60,000 nucleotides of DNA from Bugula neritina (Eukaryota; Bryozoa; Gymnolaemata; Cheilostomatida; Bugulidae). Below are positions 14,086-37,067 of this stretch, piece after piece (position 1 is the first letter of the stretch; each line of letters begins with the position of its first letter). A program made the translations under genes and the position numbers. The stretch spans positions 3,331,662 to 3,391,661 of the forward strand of contig OZ037770.1 of NCBI GenBank assembly GCA_964035545.1, given 5' to 3'. Below the pieces are notes generated by a model that had not been told where the DNA came from, ran no database searches, and saw only the letters and a list, made by a program, of their open reading frames with translations.

Positions 14086-14304
14086 TCCACCGAAGTTAAT
14101 TTTGTTATTGGTGGGCAGACAACTTTTAGAATAGCTCCAATAGAGTCACCTGATAATAATGATATGCTGTATACATATAACACTTGGGTTGTTTGTCGAA
14201 TGTACAAATTGACTGAAAAGCAGGGAAAAGTTCCACTAAATTCATCAGACTATCATAGTGAACACAAAACTGGATCGACTTTATATACGGTCATACCGAG
14301 ATAG
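14086..14304 (+). other. Open frame without start codon, unassigned
   Basis: A 72-codon stretch open on the plus strand, with segments such as GGQTTFRIAPIESP and YTYNTWVVCRMYKLTEKQGK, ends at TAG at 14304. It has no ATG near its start and no clear partner exon. It overlaps the 3' flank of the minus-strand transporter. It may be a chance open frame, a decayed mobile-element piece or an orphan exon; I cannot tell which. Confidence 0.2.
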
Positions 14305-14375
14305 TTTGTTTTTTTCTGCATAGTGTTGCTAGGTTACAACACCGCTGATAGATATTCTTTTTTACACATCTTCTA

Positions 14376-24379
<10,004 letters not shown>

Positions 24380-24435
24380 ATTTCTAATTCATCTAATAGC
24401 AATAACTTCTCTTTTCATACTCCACCATTCCTCTT

Positions 24436-24443
24436 CTTATATA
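24436..24443 (-). promoter_or_regulatory. TATA-like element of the complete transporter gene
   Basis: TATATAAG on the minus strand, 57 bases upstream of the start codon at 24379, giving a predicted leader of about 25-30 nt. Confidence 0.35.
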
Positions 24444-25027
24444 ACTCTATTCTGTGAGATAAGTTAAAGCCACACTAATGTAATCAATTATAATTTGGCT
24501 CTTGTCTAAACATTAAATATATATAAACACACCACCACGTGACAATTTTATTGGCCACTGACAGATAAGGTAGGACGTAGGTCATAGTCATGATATTTTG
24601 ACACTGTCACAAGTTCTCCCAAATTCACCTCCCTGCATGTCCGGCTTCAATGACTTTAGCAACTAAAACCAGCTGGTCTAATCATGCTCGATATGCATGG
24701 AACCTTTCCAAAAGATTTTTAGCTAAACGTGTTTCAGAAGTTCATGGTGTCAGTTTTTGTTTACTGAAATAAAATTGTGTGGTGATTGTTATAAAAGCTG
24801 AGCCTGCAGTAAAGTATCTGCTGATCACTGATCTGTAGAAATAAGTTTTGGCATTTCATACGACTGTTTCACATGTCTCCGTTATATAATAATGCCATAA
24901 ATCTATATATAACTTAGTATATTATAATAATATTTTTGTGTAAAGTATGATATACATGTAGAAATAGGTTATGATAAAACTAGAAATACAGCCGAAGCAA
25001 ATAATCTATATTATAATTTATAACTAG

Positions 25028-25106
25028 AAAAAACTTTGCCCTCGCCGGATTTGAACCTGAGAATTCTGGCATGCAGGCCGGTGAGCTAAACCATTACACC
25101 ACAGAG
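25028..25106 (-). repeat. tRNA-like element
   Basis: On the minus strand: GCCTCTGTGGTGTAATGG, a GGC..GCC anticodon-type arm closing a six-base loop around CTGCAT, the B-box-like GGTTCAAATCC and GCGAGGGC, which pairs with the 5' acceptor apart from one mismatch. The acceptor stem is the best of the tRNA-like elements here, but the anticodon loop is short and the T stem is broken. It is most likely a pseudogene or SINE head. Confidence 0.55.
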
Positions 25107-25860
25107 GCTGCTGGGTTAACTCAACACTACATAACTCAAATTAATTTGATTTTGAGTGCCTGTTGAAATTCTCGTAAGAGCATAACTACTATTGCTGCAG
25201 TTTTCATCTAAAACACAGGTTAATATGTTTTAACTTCGTTATATGCCATTGCATCTTAGTGAGAGAATTAACCTGAACCCAAATAGTAATTTAGAGGTGA
25301 GTTATTAGAGGAGTTGCATGCCCATGTGTCAGAGGATGAACCCCTTCACCGCATACAGAGCTTATTTTGCCTCAAAGTCATTGACAGAGCAATTTCAGCT
25401 CTTATTGATATAGACCTAGCAGTTTTATAAAATAGTTCTCACACTTTGTTACTTAACTTTAAGTATGTACGTGTAATTTCATTGTTAAAAATTGTTTGTT
25501 TTATTTTTATTCATTATTTGGAAACTTTTCAAGTTTTTTGAAAACAACTTATAAAACTGCGGGTATAATTTATTTCAATATAGGTTTAAATTTAAGAGAA
25601 AATTTTATCATAATTATGTAACACACTCGCACTATAAGCCATAAAACATTTTTGGTCTTATTAGGATTATATAGTGCTCAAGCTTTTAAAAAAACTTTTT
25701 TGTAATAAAATTCTATAACTATACAATTTATGTTTGAGCATTCCTATTTTTGATATTTGAAAACAATTACACTTCTTATTTGGTTTTGCTTTAAAGCTAC
25801 TATATGATAGCTCTTTATATAATACTTAGAGCAGCTTTCCTTGTGCAGGTTTCATTTCAG

Positions 25861-26254
25861 CTGCAGCCGAAAATGAAATACAGAAACATTATAGGTTAAC
25901 CAGGTAAGCCTTATAGACTGAGTAGCTCATGTAACATAAAAGAAGTATGAAAACTTAGATGCCCGCACTATAAGTGAAAATATAACTTATAATTACGTTT
26001 CTACATACCATATAGTATGAGAATAATTTCTACTGTATGCCATAAGAGTTGATGCATTAAGCAATGAGAATTATCATTCTCATTGACATTTCAAGTAGTG
26101 CATAGATGGCAGGTTATCATTTTTCAGCATGCAGTCGAAATAATTACAATAAATACTTTATACTGAAAAAAAATTCCTATAGCTGTATCTTGTTTACTAC
26201 ATATAATATACTTATAGGAAAAACAAATTTGTGGAGAACAAAATTGAGACTTGA
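25861..26254 (+). other. Two possible short exons, unassigned
   Basis: TTTCATTTCAG precedes a 43-base segment (25861-25903) that ends CAG|GTAAGCC and is open as AAENEIQKHYRLTR. A second AG at 26216-26217 would join in phase to KNKFVENKIET and a stop at 26254. The frame is short and no upstream start exon was found, so this is weak. The remaining DNA from 24450 to 28700 shows no other gene signal. Confidence 0.15.
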
Positions 26255-28725
26255 CCATTATTTAGTAAGAAGGGTGAGTAACTGTACATAGTTTCAAGTC
26301 ACACTCATTTAAGAGGAAGCAACTACAAAGATTGGAATAGAAAAGCATTGGCAAAACTTTGAAGCGGGATTTTACACTCTCTTTCACTCTCTTTCAATAA
26401 CTGCTATCACATTCAAGGTTGAGTAAGTTTGCAATAAAAGAGAAATAAATAAAAGCCTGTTTAGCTCCCATGAAGTAAACTTTACTTCACCTCTAAACAA
26501 TTGAAAGCTTTAGGGTCATTAAACTATAGATCCTAAGTTTTTATGTGTGCTGATCCTAAGTGACAATACAGTCTAGGGCCCTAGACAATGACTAGGTAGG
26601 GTGTGGTGATAACTCCCCAAACAGGGCTGATATTTGGAGTTATGTCCACTATTTTATATGAATCATGAATGCAGTAGTCAAGTAATTTTTTGCCCAGTTT
26701 GATTTTACAAAAAACTAATTCAACTATGAAGTTTAGCAATAAATTTATTGAAGTTTATTTGAATATAATCTGGAAACTGCATTATATATTTTTTTCCTGT
26801 TTAAATCCATTATATATGCCATGACTTTTACTACCTAATTAGAACTAACCGATGCTTTTCTATATATACATAATATGTCTTGCTATATAAACAGTAGTGT
26901 AAAATAAAATTTAGCAAATCATTATGTACTTACTTATAGCCAATGGTTATGCAATCTAATTATGAATCACACAATTTAGTTGTCAATGGAGTATTATAAT
27001 ACAATATGGTGCAGAATATTGTGCTTTCTTCATGCATCAAAGCATCTGTATGCATATGGTCAAGATAATTCAGTAACTGCTATTGGTATACTAAAATCTG
27101 GTATAAAATATAAGCATATGTAAAATATTTGCCATATAAAATAGCAGCAACCTTCATATGTGGAGTTATCTTCTCATAGATTCACTAAATGATTGCTCAT
27201 TACAAAAATGATTAGGAAATCTATATAGTTGCTTAGTGTAGTGCATGTGTACTAGTTCTATACAACAGCTTGCAGTACAAACCTATAAATGCAACATTAT
27301 GCACATATATTTATATATGTGTAGTAAATCATGTATATCATGTAAATCATGTTCCTATAATAGGAATGGAAATATAATATACATAGTTTACAAGAACTTA
27401 ATGATAACCTTGCATCACCATTGGCCAGCTGGATCATTTTAAATATATCCTGATCATGACTGAAATAAAAAAAAATAATTCCAAATTCCATTTGTTGAGT
27501 TAAATGAAACAACTCAAATAAAATGCATTTGAATAATTTTCACAAGCTTGCATGTACCTGTTTTATCTTGCATATATAGCCCCTTCTCAGTTGAACGCAT
27601 AAAACTTTTTATTTTGGTGCGATATTATATATATAGTAACATACTTATATATAAATAAATAGCTGTCCTTATTGTACGTATTGATTGCTATAAACATGAT
27701 ATATAATAGTTAATGTGAATTATCTGGAATAACATATATTCCAATTATAACAAATTTGTGTGGAACAACAAACAGGAATATACATTAATAATAGAAGTTA
27801 TTTTTGATGAATACTTATTATTTTCAAATAACAAGAAGTGACGCATTAGAAAATGCAAAATTAATAAGTTAATTCAAGTCAAATGAATTTATTTTTTGTT
27901 AAATAGCAAACAATTGATCGATCGAAATTTATTTAAATATGCATATATTATCTCCACAATGTTTAAATAAATTGCACATAAAATACATAGAATCATATTG
28001 TACCAAAATAAATAAATAACATCTAACTGAGAAGCGTCCATGCATGTGAGAAACCTCTAAGTAGGAAACTGGGAAGCTTCTATTTGCAGAATGACACCCA
28101 TACGTACCAACGCATCTTTGCCAAACTTTTACCAAGGGAAATATATATGTTGTATATTATACAATTATTTTAGTTCTTAGAAATCAAGATTGCTGTTTGA
28201 AATTTATATATATATATAGACCATACTAGACTGCAAGACTGCTCAATAAAATATGCCTAAAACTATCTTTGTAGTATATTGTAGCTTTTTATTATTATTT
28301 AACATAACAATTATATTATGTTTTGAAAAACTTTATTATAAAGGCTGCAAATTAATAAAGAAACACAGCTCAGCTTACTTGCACAGGTATAATGAATTAA
28401 ATCAATTTGGAATTTTCATATTAGTGCTCAAAACGATTCTTTTAAAAATATATATTTTGCCTCTTTTTTATTTTCCAATCAAAGTATTGAGAGACTTTGG
28501 TAACGGGCTGCCTCGTTCATAAATGCTATAGTGAATACTACTGAATCGACCAAGCGTATAACGTTTATACTAGGAGTTGTACCCCCTATCAGAAGCTTGT
28601 CCATTTATAAAACTTCCAGGCATTAAATGCTTCAACGGTGAAATAAGAAGTATTTGATGAACAAAACTTAGAAAGAATAACTGATATGTATATCTGATCA
28701 TTACATTTCTGTATAGTATTAATGG

Positions 28726-28895
28726 AGCAGCTGTGGTCTAGGGGTTAGAGCATTTGGATTATAGTTTATGTAAAGTCATGGGTTGAAACCCCAGTAAAGG
28801 CCATTGGTGATGTTAGGAAGAGCATCCATAAAGTCACTTGCTCCTGTACCACAACAGGTTCTCACAGGGATTGTGACTATAAACTTGTTTGAAAT
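28726..28895 (+). repeat. tRNA-Thr-derived SINE, internally deleted
   Basis: Head GCAGCTGTGGTCTAGGGGTT, B box GGGTTGAAACCCC and body GGTGATGTTAGGAAGAGCAT, then a shortened middle joined to CTCACAGGGATTGTGACTAT. It lacks about 40 bases found in full copies. Confidence 0.85.
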
Positions 28896-28899
28896 TTTA

Positions 28900-31800
28900 T
28901 ATCAAGGTATCACAGAGCAGACAACTTCAAAATACATTAACCTGAGTTATATAAGAGTCCTTCGCCACCAGCTCACGTGCATATGCATGAAAACGAAGCT
29001 TGTTGCATAACCATTATAGTTGACTGCACTAGGAGTTGCCCTTAATGACATTGAGGGGGTTATAAATTACTGTATTCTGACGGACCACATGCTAATTATA
29101 GCAAGGGACCTTATTAGGATTGAAACCCATGACCCTAAGTTGGGTAAATTTCAATTCAACAGCAAATCTAGTGCTAATATTACAACCTGGGAAGAATTTG
29201 CATCAGTAATTCAAGAATGAAAATATTACGTTATCTTCACACTACAGCAATGTCTGTTGAGTGGAGAAACATGACAAGTTGAGATTGTAAGAACTTCAAT
29301 ATTTATTTTTAGATATAACCTTCAACAAAATCATGTTGAATATTGAAATGCAAAAATCTCGATTATACACTACAATTAATTTGAAAATAGAAATTATAAT
29401 CCTTCATAGCAGAAATACAATTATAGCATGTTTTGCAGATACCAAGTATCATCAGAAAAAAAGCCAACTATTATAATATTGCAGCTAGGTTGACAACCAT
29501 GCAGTAAACTCTGAGTGTATTTAAATGGGAAGAACTTGCAGTACTGAGTGAACGTTTAGGGATGATAGCATCCTTACACCGAAGAGGTCAACAAAAATAA
29601 ATTAAGAAACTCCTAGTGAGAAATAAAAAAGAAGATAAAACAAAACAGAGAAGGTTTGAGTAACTTATTGAGATCAAAGCATGATAAAGTTTAAAGGAAA
29701 AAGCTGAGTATGATACAAGTCTGGGTAAACTGGATGTGATTGGTTTAAATATGGCAAAGCGCTGCGTGCTGTTATAGCAGGAGCTCTACCATCTGCTCCG
29801 GAATACTAGTTAATGGATTAGGTGAGTGAAGGGTCCAGCTTACAGGAAATCACACTTCAGCTGCGGATGTCTGAAAGAAATCAATGAATAAGTTAATTAC
29901 AAATTGCCTCTTCAAAGCAATTAACACATATCAAGTAAAGTTGCAAGTAGTAAAGCAAATGGGGCTACTAGTAAATTACTAAGTCAATTATACTTGGCAT
30001 TCTGTCTAATGGGAATGATGACACCGGCGAGGAGGTTTACAGTTGTTGACAGTTGGTATATTCAAAGTGACACCCTTGCCCAGGCACTCGGCATGCTATA
30101 TTTAGATCATAAATGCATCTTAAAACACGTGCTGTTATTGCTCTTCACTATAATTTCCTTCAAATTGACCCGCGAACACAGAGCCCACGTGACTGAAGTT
30201 GAGTAATCTGACCTCTATCTCACACGCAGAAGATACCCACCCGCTTTTCTTAGAGGCAAAACAACAAGAAAAACATTGGCACTGAACAAATATTTTGTAC
30301 ATTCAGGAATGACTGCCGATGCTTGATGAGGGTTTGTTTACAGTGATTTTAGGTTTTTGTACAATAACAGGCTATAAAAGTTGAGATATTGGTGAATGCT
30401 CCTGCTTTAAAGTGAGGGCTGCGGTTTGTAGCCCCAAAACCTGGAGACTAAAATTTTATCATCAAATTTTTGTGGTTTTGCTCATTAATGTTTAAAATCA
30501 GCCACCAAGGTCAACAAAATGTTTTGAAAAATCAGCTTGGAAAGAAATGCAATTGTGAATAAAACAAAATAAAAATGGAAGTTTTATCTAACTTGAAACT
30601 GAGAAGTAGCCCTAAACAGTAAAATAAATCTTCTTATTTAAATTAAAAAATGGAAAACCTAGTTTAGACTGCTAGTTGAGGCTTACTACAAATATCTCTA
30701 CTCTTCAAAACCATTAAATAACCACCAGCACTCAACATGCCAGATATGTCGAATAATAATTCACAATAGTTGGCAAGATGCCATGGCGGCAAATTGTTTA
30801 TTACTTCAAGCTCACTGCTAGTAACGCATTATCTTGTGGGACACGATGTTGTAATTAATCGACTCGAGTGGTGCCAAAATCTAATTTCTTCGGCTACAAT
30901 GGGAAGATGACAGTAAACAATAAATAACACTTATCCGTGATACTAGATCATGTGATAATTCCAGTTCGATGTGTAATCACGGGCAGTATGAGTTGTTCAG
31001 CAGTGTTTGCTTAGCTTTATTGTTTAAAATGAATCCAGGCACGGTGCCAACAATAATGACATCCATCAGATTGATGGCCTAAGAAAAAGGCGCCAATTTA
31101 TAAACGAAGCCCGTATGAAGGTAGGCAAGCTCGCAGAGTGATCTCAAAGTTGGCTGGCAAATGGAACACTACCAGTATTTAGTAGCTATAAATAGCAACT
31201 TTGCAATAAACAGGAACATAAAAATACCCAAACTGAGAAGCTGAAAGAGAAACGTAAACCATTAGAACTAAAGCCAATTTGACAAATAACAAAACAAGTT
31301 CAAAAACATTCACTGAATATGATTTAATCTGAGACTCCCTTTATCATTGTTAATTTACAATTCACAGCCTAGACTACTAAACCCAAATTACACACATCCA
31401 AGAACTACAAAACAGCACAACTTCATAGACTTAGTTACATGAAATAAGCCGGACTGTAAAATAAAGCAGCTACTTTCTAAGCTCGAACCATGAAGTATAA
31501 ACCCAAGTCAAGGAAAAATCCAATTAATTGTACACAATAATAACCTATTTGAAATTAACCCTACTACTGAAATTACTACTGGTATTCTTTTAATTCTGCT
31601 AGTAACTAGGTGTGACTGAAAGATAGTAGGAAAAGTGACTTCACCAACTGACTAGGAAAGAGTAGGAAGGCGAATGGTAGAGGAAGAGGTAGTAGGATGG
31701 GAAGTGAGTAGACCACAAATCAGTGTGTGATGACTGCAGTAGGACGTGTTGGCTAGTGGGTACAATAGGATACTGTCAAAGGTACAGGCAGTGCTTTCAT

Positions 31801-32800
31801 ATCTATTAATCACAGATGTGTTGTAGGAAATACGACTTCCTTTATCTTGTAACAGCAGGAGTGCAAAAGTCAACACAATACGGCCTTTTATGGTCTAACT
31901 TTTACTAATATTAATTATTAATGAGGGATATTGCCTAGACAGGCTGAGATGAGTTCCTTTGTATGCAACGGCTAGCAAAGTTACTGCAAGTGTGCTAGTT
32001 ATCTAAGAACATAACTGGTCTAACTGTTGAATTTTTCTATATTCTATATCAAGCAGCACCACGTCAGGGGTGACTGTGTGGCTGAGTGCAGTAGTTTGGC
32101 AGTCTCCAAACCCAGCAACCTCAAACTCCTGCACTCACTCACCCTCAACTCAGGGCTGCATACAGAAAATATTCTTGTAACTTTGCGTGTCGAGGGTTTA
32201 CAAGTGTCAACTCTTACTCTGCAGGTAAAGCAGGTAGTGTTAGTAGATGACTATTAACTTTCAGTATAGACCATAAAGCAGCAGATACTTTTCACTAATA
32301 TAAACAAAGACACACTTTTAAATAGATGAGCCACTGGTGGTTTACACTTGGCTTGGGTTTATGTTGATGATTAAATTACTATATTCCAGAGTTTGACTAA
32401 TCTACACAGCAGTACAAGACTCAATCCTCGAATTCTCCTAGAATTTCACAGAAAATGTTCAACTTCACAAAAGCTCAGCATTGGAGGTTTCCATGGTGTG
32501 TTGATTTTTATTTGGACGATAATTACAGTTTCCAACTTGTAAACAGCCCCAGCAGCGGACTTCCAAAATTTTGCAATTTCAAGGAATTCACACAGCGTTA
32601 TTGAACTACCAGCAAGTGAGTAGTTTTTCTGTTATCTATTGCGAAAGTCATTTCAACCCCATGGAAAGATATGATATCATATGCCTACAGGAATTTCACA
32701 AAATATTACAATGAGTCATAGTATTTTTTCCAGTGACATTACAAGTATTTTTCCACTTCTAGTTTAGTAGACTATTCCTCAAATAATACTTTACGCCAAT
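28900..32800. other. Intergenic DNA without recognised genes
   Basis: AT-rich but less so than the left third. I see no exon with convincing borders on either strand. A possible repeat with a B-box-like stretch (minus strand, GGGTCATGGGTTTCAATCC) lies near 29120-29145. The open frames at 29994, 31652 and 32027 look like chance. Confidence 0.5.
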
Positions 32801-32816
32801 ACCAACTGTCCACTGT

Positions 32817-32822
32817 TTTATT
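32817..32822 (-). terminator. Polyadenylation signal of the CDK-inhibitor gene
   Basis: AATAAA on the minus strand, 86 bases after the stop codon at 32908-32910. Confidence 0.45.
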
Positions 32823-32907
32823 GGAAGCGCAAGCTAGATTACTCACCAGCAATAAAAGCAGTTTCCAGAAATAAATAATATAAAAATATTCTGTCATGTG
32901 GGGGCAA

Positions 32908-35665
32908 TCACTGCGAGCTTCTCAACTTCTTGGACTGACTTCTCTTGGGGAAATGTTTTGTGAGCTGAGGTGAAGCTGGCCTCTTTTTATGGCTGTAGTA
33001 ATCTGTAATACATAGTGACAGTGTGTAACTCACGCAGAGCAGCAGTTCTACATAAGTTGTGACATGAAAACAGTAGGGGTAGTGGTATTCATAGCGGCAG
33101 CAACAGCAGCAGCAGTAGTAGTACTAGTAGTTGTAGTAGTACTAGTAGTTGTAGTAGCACTAGTAGTACTAGCAGTAGTAGCAGTAGTAGCAGTAGTAGT
33201 AGTAATAGTAGTGGCAGCAGTAGTAATAGTAGTAGTAGCAGCAGCAGTAGTAGTAATAGTAGTAGTAGTAGTAGTGGTAGTAGTAGTAGCAGCAGCAGTA
33301 GTAGTAGTAGTAGTATTAGTAGTAGTAGAGAAAGCCGATGTGAAAAGCTGTTGAAATACTCCATCAAACCGACTCAGGAGCAAATCCCCTCTACAGGCCA
33401 CAGCTATTATAATGATACTACCACATCATGCCACAGAGATTGCATAATCTGTAGCTACTCAGGGAACAAACTACTATGTGGAGGTTAGTCACTACCAAGT
33501 AGAGATCTTATCTGACATCCACGACAAATTTATTAGCAACAAGTAAGTATGAATTTACAACTGGTGCACCTAAGATACTTGTAGTTCACAATACGCTTTC
33601 ACCCATAAATCACACTAATATCCCGCTGATATTAAGATATGTAGAACGGTGCAGTTGACTAAACACAGTGTGACATGCCTGGAGTAGTGACTCGATACTG
33701 CACATTTCTCATACAACTTCTGACACAATTAGCTAATGATGACAGTTTATAGAAGGTAATGATACCTGACATCAGATAATGGGCCTATTATCAGGACTAA
33801 AGGCTCGCAGTCACATGCTATCAGAAGTGGCATAATGACCTACACAAAAGGATAATGTTTTGTGAATAGTTGGTATTTATAGATTTTATATGTTAGGTCA
33901 CAGGCAACAGGCATACTATTTACTTACAAATACTGAAGTAAGGTCTGCCAGTTATTAGCTCAAGTTATGAGAAACTAGACAGGGCTGAAGGCTACTAGTT
34001 GAACGTGGAGTACCAGTGTGAGAAAATGCCAGCAGTGTTTGCTCAAATAGTTTTATTTTAATAGCCAAATGCATTACATAAATCATGTGGTGTAAAATTA
34101 GGCATCTGAAAACTGAATATTCTGAATTCGATTTGATTAAATTTTGAAAAATATATTTAGTTAATAAATTTGGTATACGAGATACAATTTTGATTTAGAA
34201 AAAACTTGCATTCTACTGAGCTTGAAAGTGACTGAAAAAGTGATGTGGGTGGTTTGGCCTTCTCTAGCTATTTGCATATTCTCTACTGGTCAAACTAACA
34301 TCAGTGACTCAGCTCAGATTTAACCGTGGGATATAAAAGCCACGTAATTTGAGGTCATAAATCAATCGAATGTACGAGGGATGAGCTGAGCATGACATCA
34401 TCTCGGGCTATTGAGGTCACTGGGGAGAATAACACAGTATTAGCAGATTGAACGGGCACTTGAGTAGTTAATTGAGAGCCAGAAATTAAGTGAACACAGA
34501 ATAAGGAAACTCCTGCAACCCAGCCGAGCGGCTGACAAGTGCTATTTGAGTAATGATTTTGCAACAATTACAATGCACTGGCAGAGAAGTCACACGAGTG
34601 ACGTAGAGTAACTGAGATAAATGGAAGAGACAAGCATGCTTAGTTGGCAAAAACTAGTAAAAGTTATAGAAATAATTTCAATTAGTATAATTTTGGTTAA
34701 CTCATGGGAACCCATAAATGATATTTCACCTCTCTAAGACATGGCCATGGAGCAAACTATACAAAACAAGCTAAACCAACTGAAATGAAACTTCACTAAA
34801 TCTAAATCAACTCCTAATTGTAGAGTAGCATTTAATTGATAAATCTGGTAAACAAAAAGTTTCCCCTTTGTTTCGGTTCCGAGCTATAAGTATAATCACC
34901 TAACATAAACTGTTCAACATAAACACGAGACTAAGTATAATATTTAATCTATATCTAGTGGCGAAAGGATGATTGGAATGAAGAGATATTTTGATCAGCG
35001 AAACAGAAATATCAATGCAGACGACAATGATTGAAGAGGCAGTTCAGCAAATACTGAGAGTAAGAGCGAAGAGGGAATGAATATCAGCATGAAAACCCAC
35101 AGTGAACTAGAATACCAATCACATTAGTCAACAGAACCAATCTCAAGTGTGATAGCACAAAAGTCCGGGTGCTGGTTAATTAAAATTGATTACAGTTACC
35201 AACAGAATTCAAAGAAAACTCACCTGTAATTTGCCTCTGGGGTCGTAAATTGGGTTTCTTGAATTTAGAGCTCCTTTTAACATTTTTATCACGAGAATTA
35301 TCCAGTATGGTTATCTGTGGTGGCGAGGCTGTGGGAGATGGAACTAGCTGAACCTCGGAGTCCTCCGCCTTGGCAGATGTAGAAGTGGAAAGTGGTGGTA
35401 AGCATGGTGGTGGCACAGGTTGTGATTCAGGGACCATTTCCCACTGGTATCTACTTTCTGCACTAAAAAGTGGTTGTCCTCTATCGAAGTCAAAGTTGTA
35501 TTTCTCACGACTTTCCTTACTTAGATTAGCCATATGTTTTAGTAGCTCAGCTCGGACTTCGGCTCGATCTGGAATCCCAAAGAGGCATCTTTTGACAGGA
35601 GAAGATTTAGCATCCACTAAAGCTCTATAATCGATTGCTGGGTTGACAGGCATTGTGTTTAGCAT
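32908..35665 (-). CDS. CDKN1-like: CIP/KIP-type cyclin-dependent kinase inhibitor (p21/p27/Dacapo family), 178 aa, two exons
   Basis: Exon 1 (35224-35665) and exon 2 (32908-33002) join at a phase-1 intron of 2.2 kb to encode 178 residues; the second Met (residue 5) could also be the start. The inhibitory domain is clear: KRCLFGIPD (residues 25-33) is the cyclin-binding LFG motif, followed by a helix region (VRAELLKHMANLSKES), then EKYNFDFDRGQPL and RYQWEMVPE (72-80), matching WNFDFQNHKPL and YEWQEV of p27. A Pro/Ser linker follows. The C-terminus has the PCNA-binding QRQITDYY (143-150) followed by basic SHKKR, then QLTKHFPKR and a Lys/Arg-rich tail likely to act as nuclear signal. Known members bind cyclin-CDK in the nucleus and arrest the cell cycle. 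The PIP box makes this one p21/Dacapo-like. Sizes match p21 (164) and p27 (198). Confidence 0.93.
33088..33330. repeat. AGT/AGC trinucleotide repeat
   Basis: About 240 bases of AGT with AGC, AAT and GGC variants in the single intron of the CDK-inhibitor gene. The transcript carries the ACT/GCT complement. It begins about 85 bases from the exon 2 acceptor. Open frames across it are repeat artefacts. Confidence 0.97.
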
Positions 35666-35679
35666 TAGTGTAAAAATAT

Positions 35680-37060
35680 GGTACGATTCGGATTACAGTG
35701 ATAATATCAAAGTGAGAAAGTTAATGCAGGCGACGATTGCGAACGTGACTAAAATAAAACAAGTTTTGTTGAACACGTTGATATATATCAACGTAGCGCA
35801 GCTCTTCGTGTACCATTTTGAAGTTCGTCCAGTTTTTCGCCATCCTGCAATTTCATTCGACCATTAGCGAAAGTAGGCGGAGATACATAAGAATAGAACC
35901 GCCTATGAAAACAAAAAGAAACTTCAATACATTTGATACTAAAGCAAGGCACTAATTCAATCTAATTGCATATAAGAAAACAGAAGTTTCTTCATTAGTT
36001 ACATTCATGCAAGCAGACAAACATCTATATTTCAAGCTAATTTATTTTTATCTTCGTAACAATACTGCATAATTATATCTTTCAAAGGAAGGAGTTGTAC
36101 AATTTGAATAACTTCATCTGAAAGGAGGAAGTTGAAGGCAATTGATCAAAGATGGCAGTTGTTGCATCAGTAAAACAACGCAAACATTAGGAAAACACCA
36201 AAGAGTTTAAATTAAATTGGTGGTTTGTTGAGTTATATTGATGCCAGTTTACATGTAATAAAGGCAAACTTTAAACAAAGTCATACATATTGGAAAATCT
36301 TACTTCTCAAACTAATCATCAAGATTATTAGTTCCCATTTGCTAATAAATAAAGAATCATAGTAAAACAACCAAATTTGCAAAAGCTAGGCAGTATTAAT
36401 ATCGAAAATAAATATGCTTTCAGAAGTAGTGATATATTTTTACGAGAAAAAAGTTTAAACTTGCTCTGAAGTAGTCGAATTGCATATTCAGTACTTTTCT
36501 ATTGGATTTTATTACTGCATGTCTTTAAGTTCCATGCCATTTATATGAAGCATTCACAATACAAAATATGGTAAAATATACTGAGATAAAATACTAGAAA
36601 AGGTTGAGGAAAAATATTCATTGAAAATAAGCCACATAAACTTGAAGCAAAAAGATGCAACATTTGCAAGCAAACAACTGGCAATGAACTGCCCATGTAT
36701 AATTAAATGAATTTATTAAAAATTCAAATCCTGTTACATCTTCTACTATTACTAGAAATATAGTTTGACTTTGATTAATTACGATATCATTACTTGGAAA
36801 ATTGCCAGGTTTCTCCCAATGAGTTTAACCCGGCACAATACAGATATCTAAAAATATGCCGATTAAGTCCTTCACATGCCTGACAAGTTTAACTGGAAAA
36901 AACAAGCTGGTAGCATTATCTACCACAGAGTGCAAACGTGCCAACAGTGACATAGTTAAGTAACAGCATCTGTTGAGATGAACCCAAGTAATTATTTGAA
37001 CTCAACTGTAACCAAATCTTTATCCCATCAGGCTTAACAGATTAGGGAATGAGAGGTGTC
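35680..37060. other. Upstream flank of the CDK-inhibitor gene, no gene seen
   Basis: Contains GCGAAAGTAGGCGGAG near 35867-35882, with a weak E2F-like look, about 200 bases upstream of the start codon. Otherwise AT-rich with no exon signals. Confidence 0.3.
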
Positions 37061-37067
37061 TAACCTA

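Noticed and set aside
28253-28522. 89-codon frame with a hydrophobic start
   Set aside because: Composition is that expected from AT-rich DNA, with no family resemblance and no splice partner.
29765-29815. tRNA-like A box on the minus strand (GATGGTAGAGCTCC)
   Set aside because: No B box at the right distance and no clover-leaf.
33048-33401. Thr-, Val- and Leu-rich open frames
   Set aside because: Same trinucleotide artefact, inside the CDK-inhibitor intron.
35370-35630. Plus-strand open frame opposite the CDK inhibitor
   Set aside because: Shadow of the coding exon. The minus-strand translation carries the conserved inhibitory domain.
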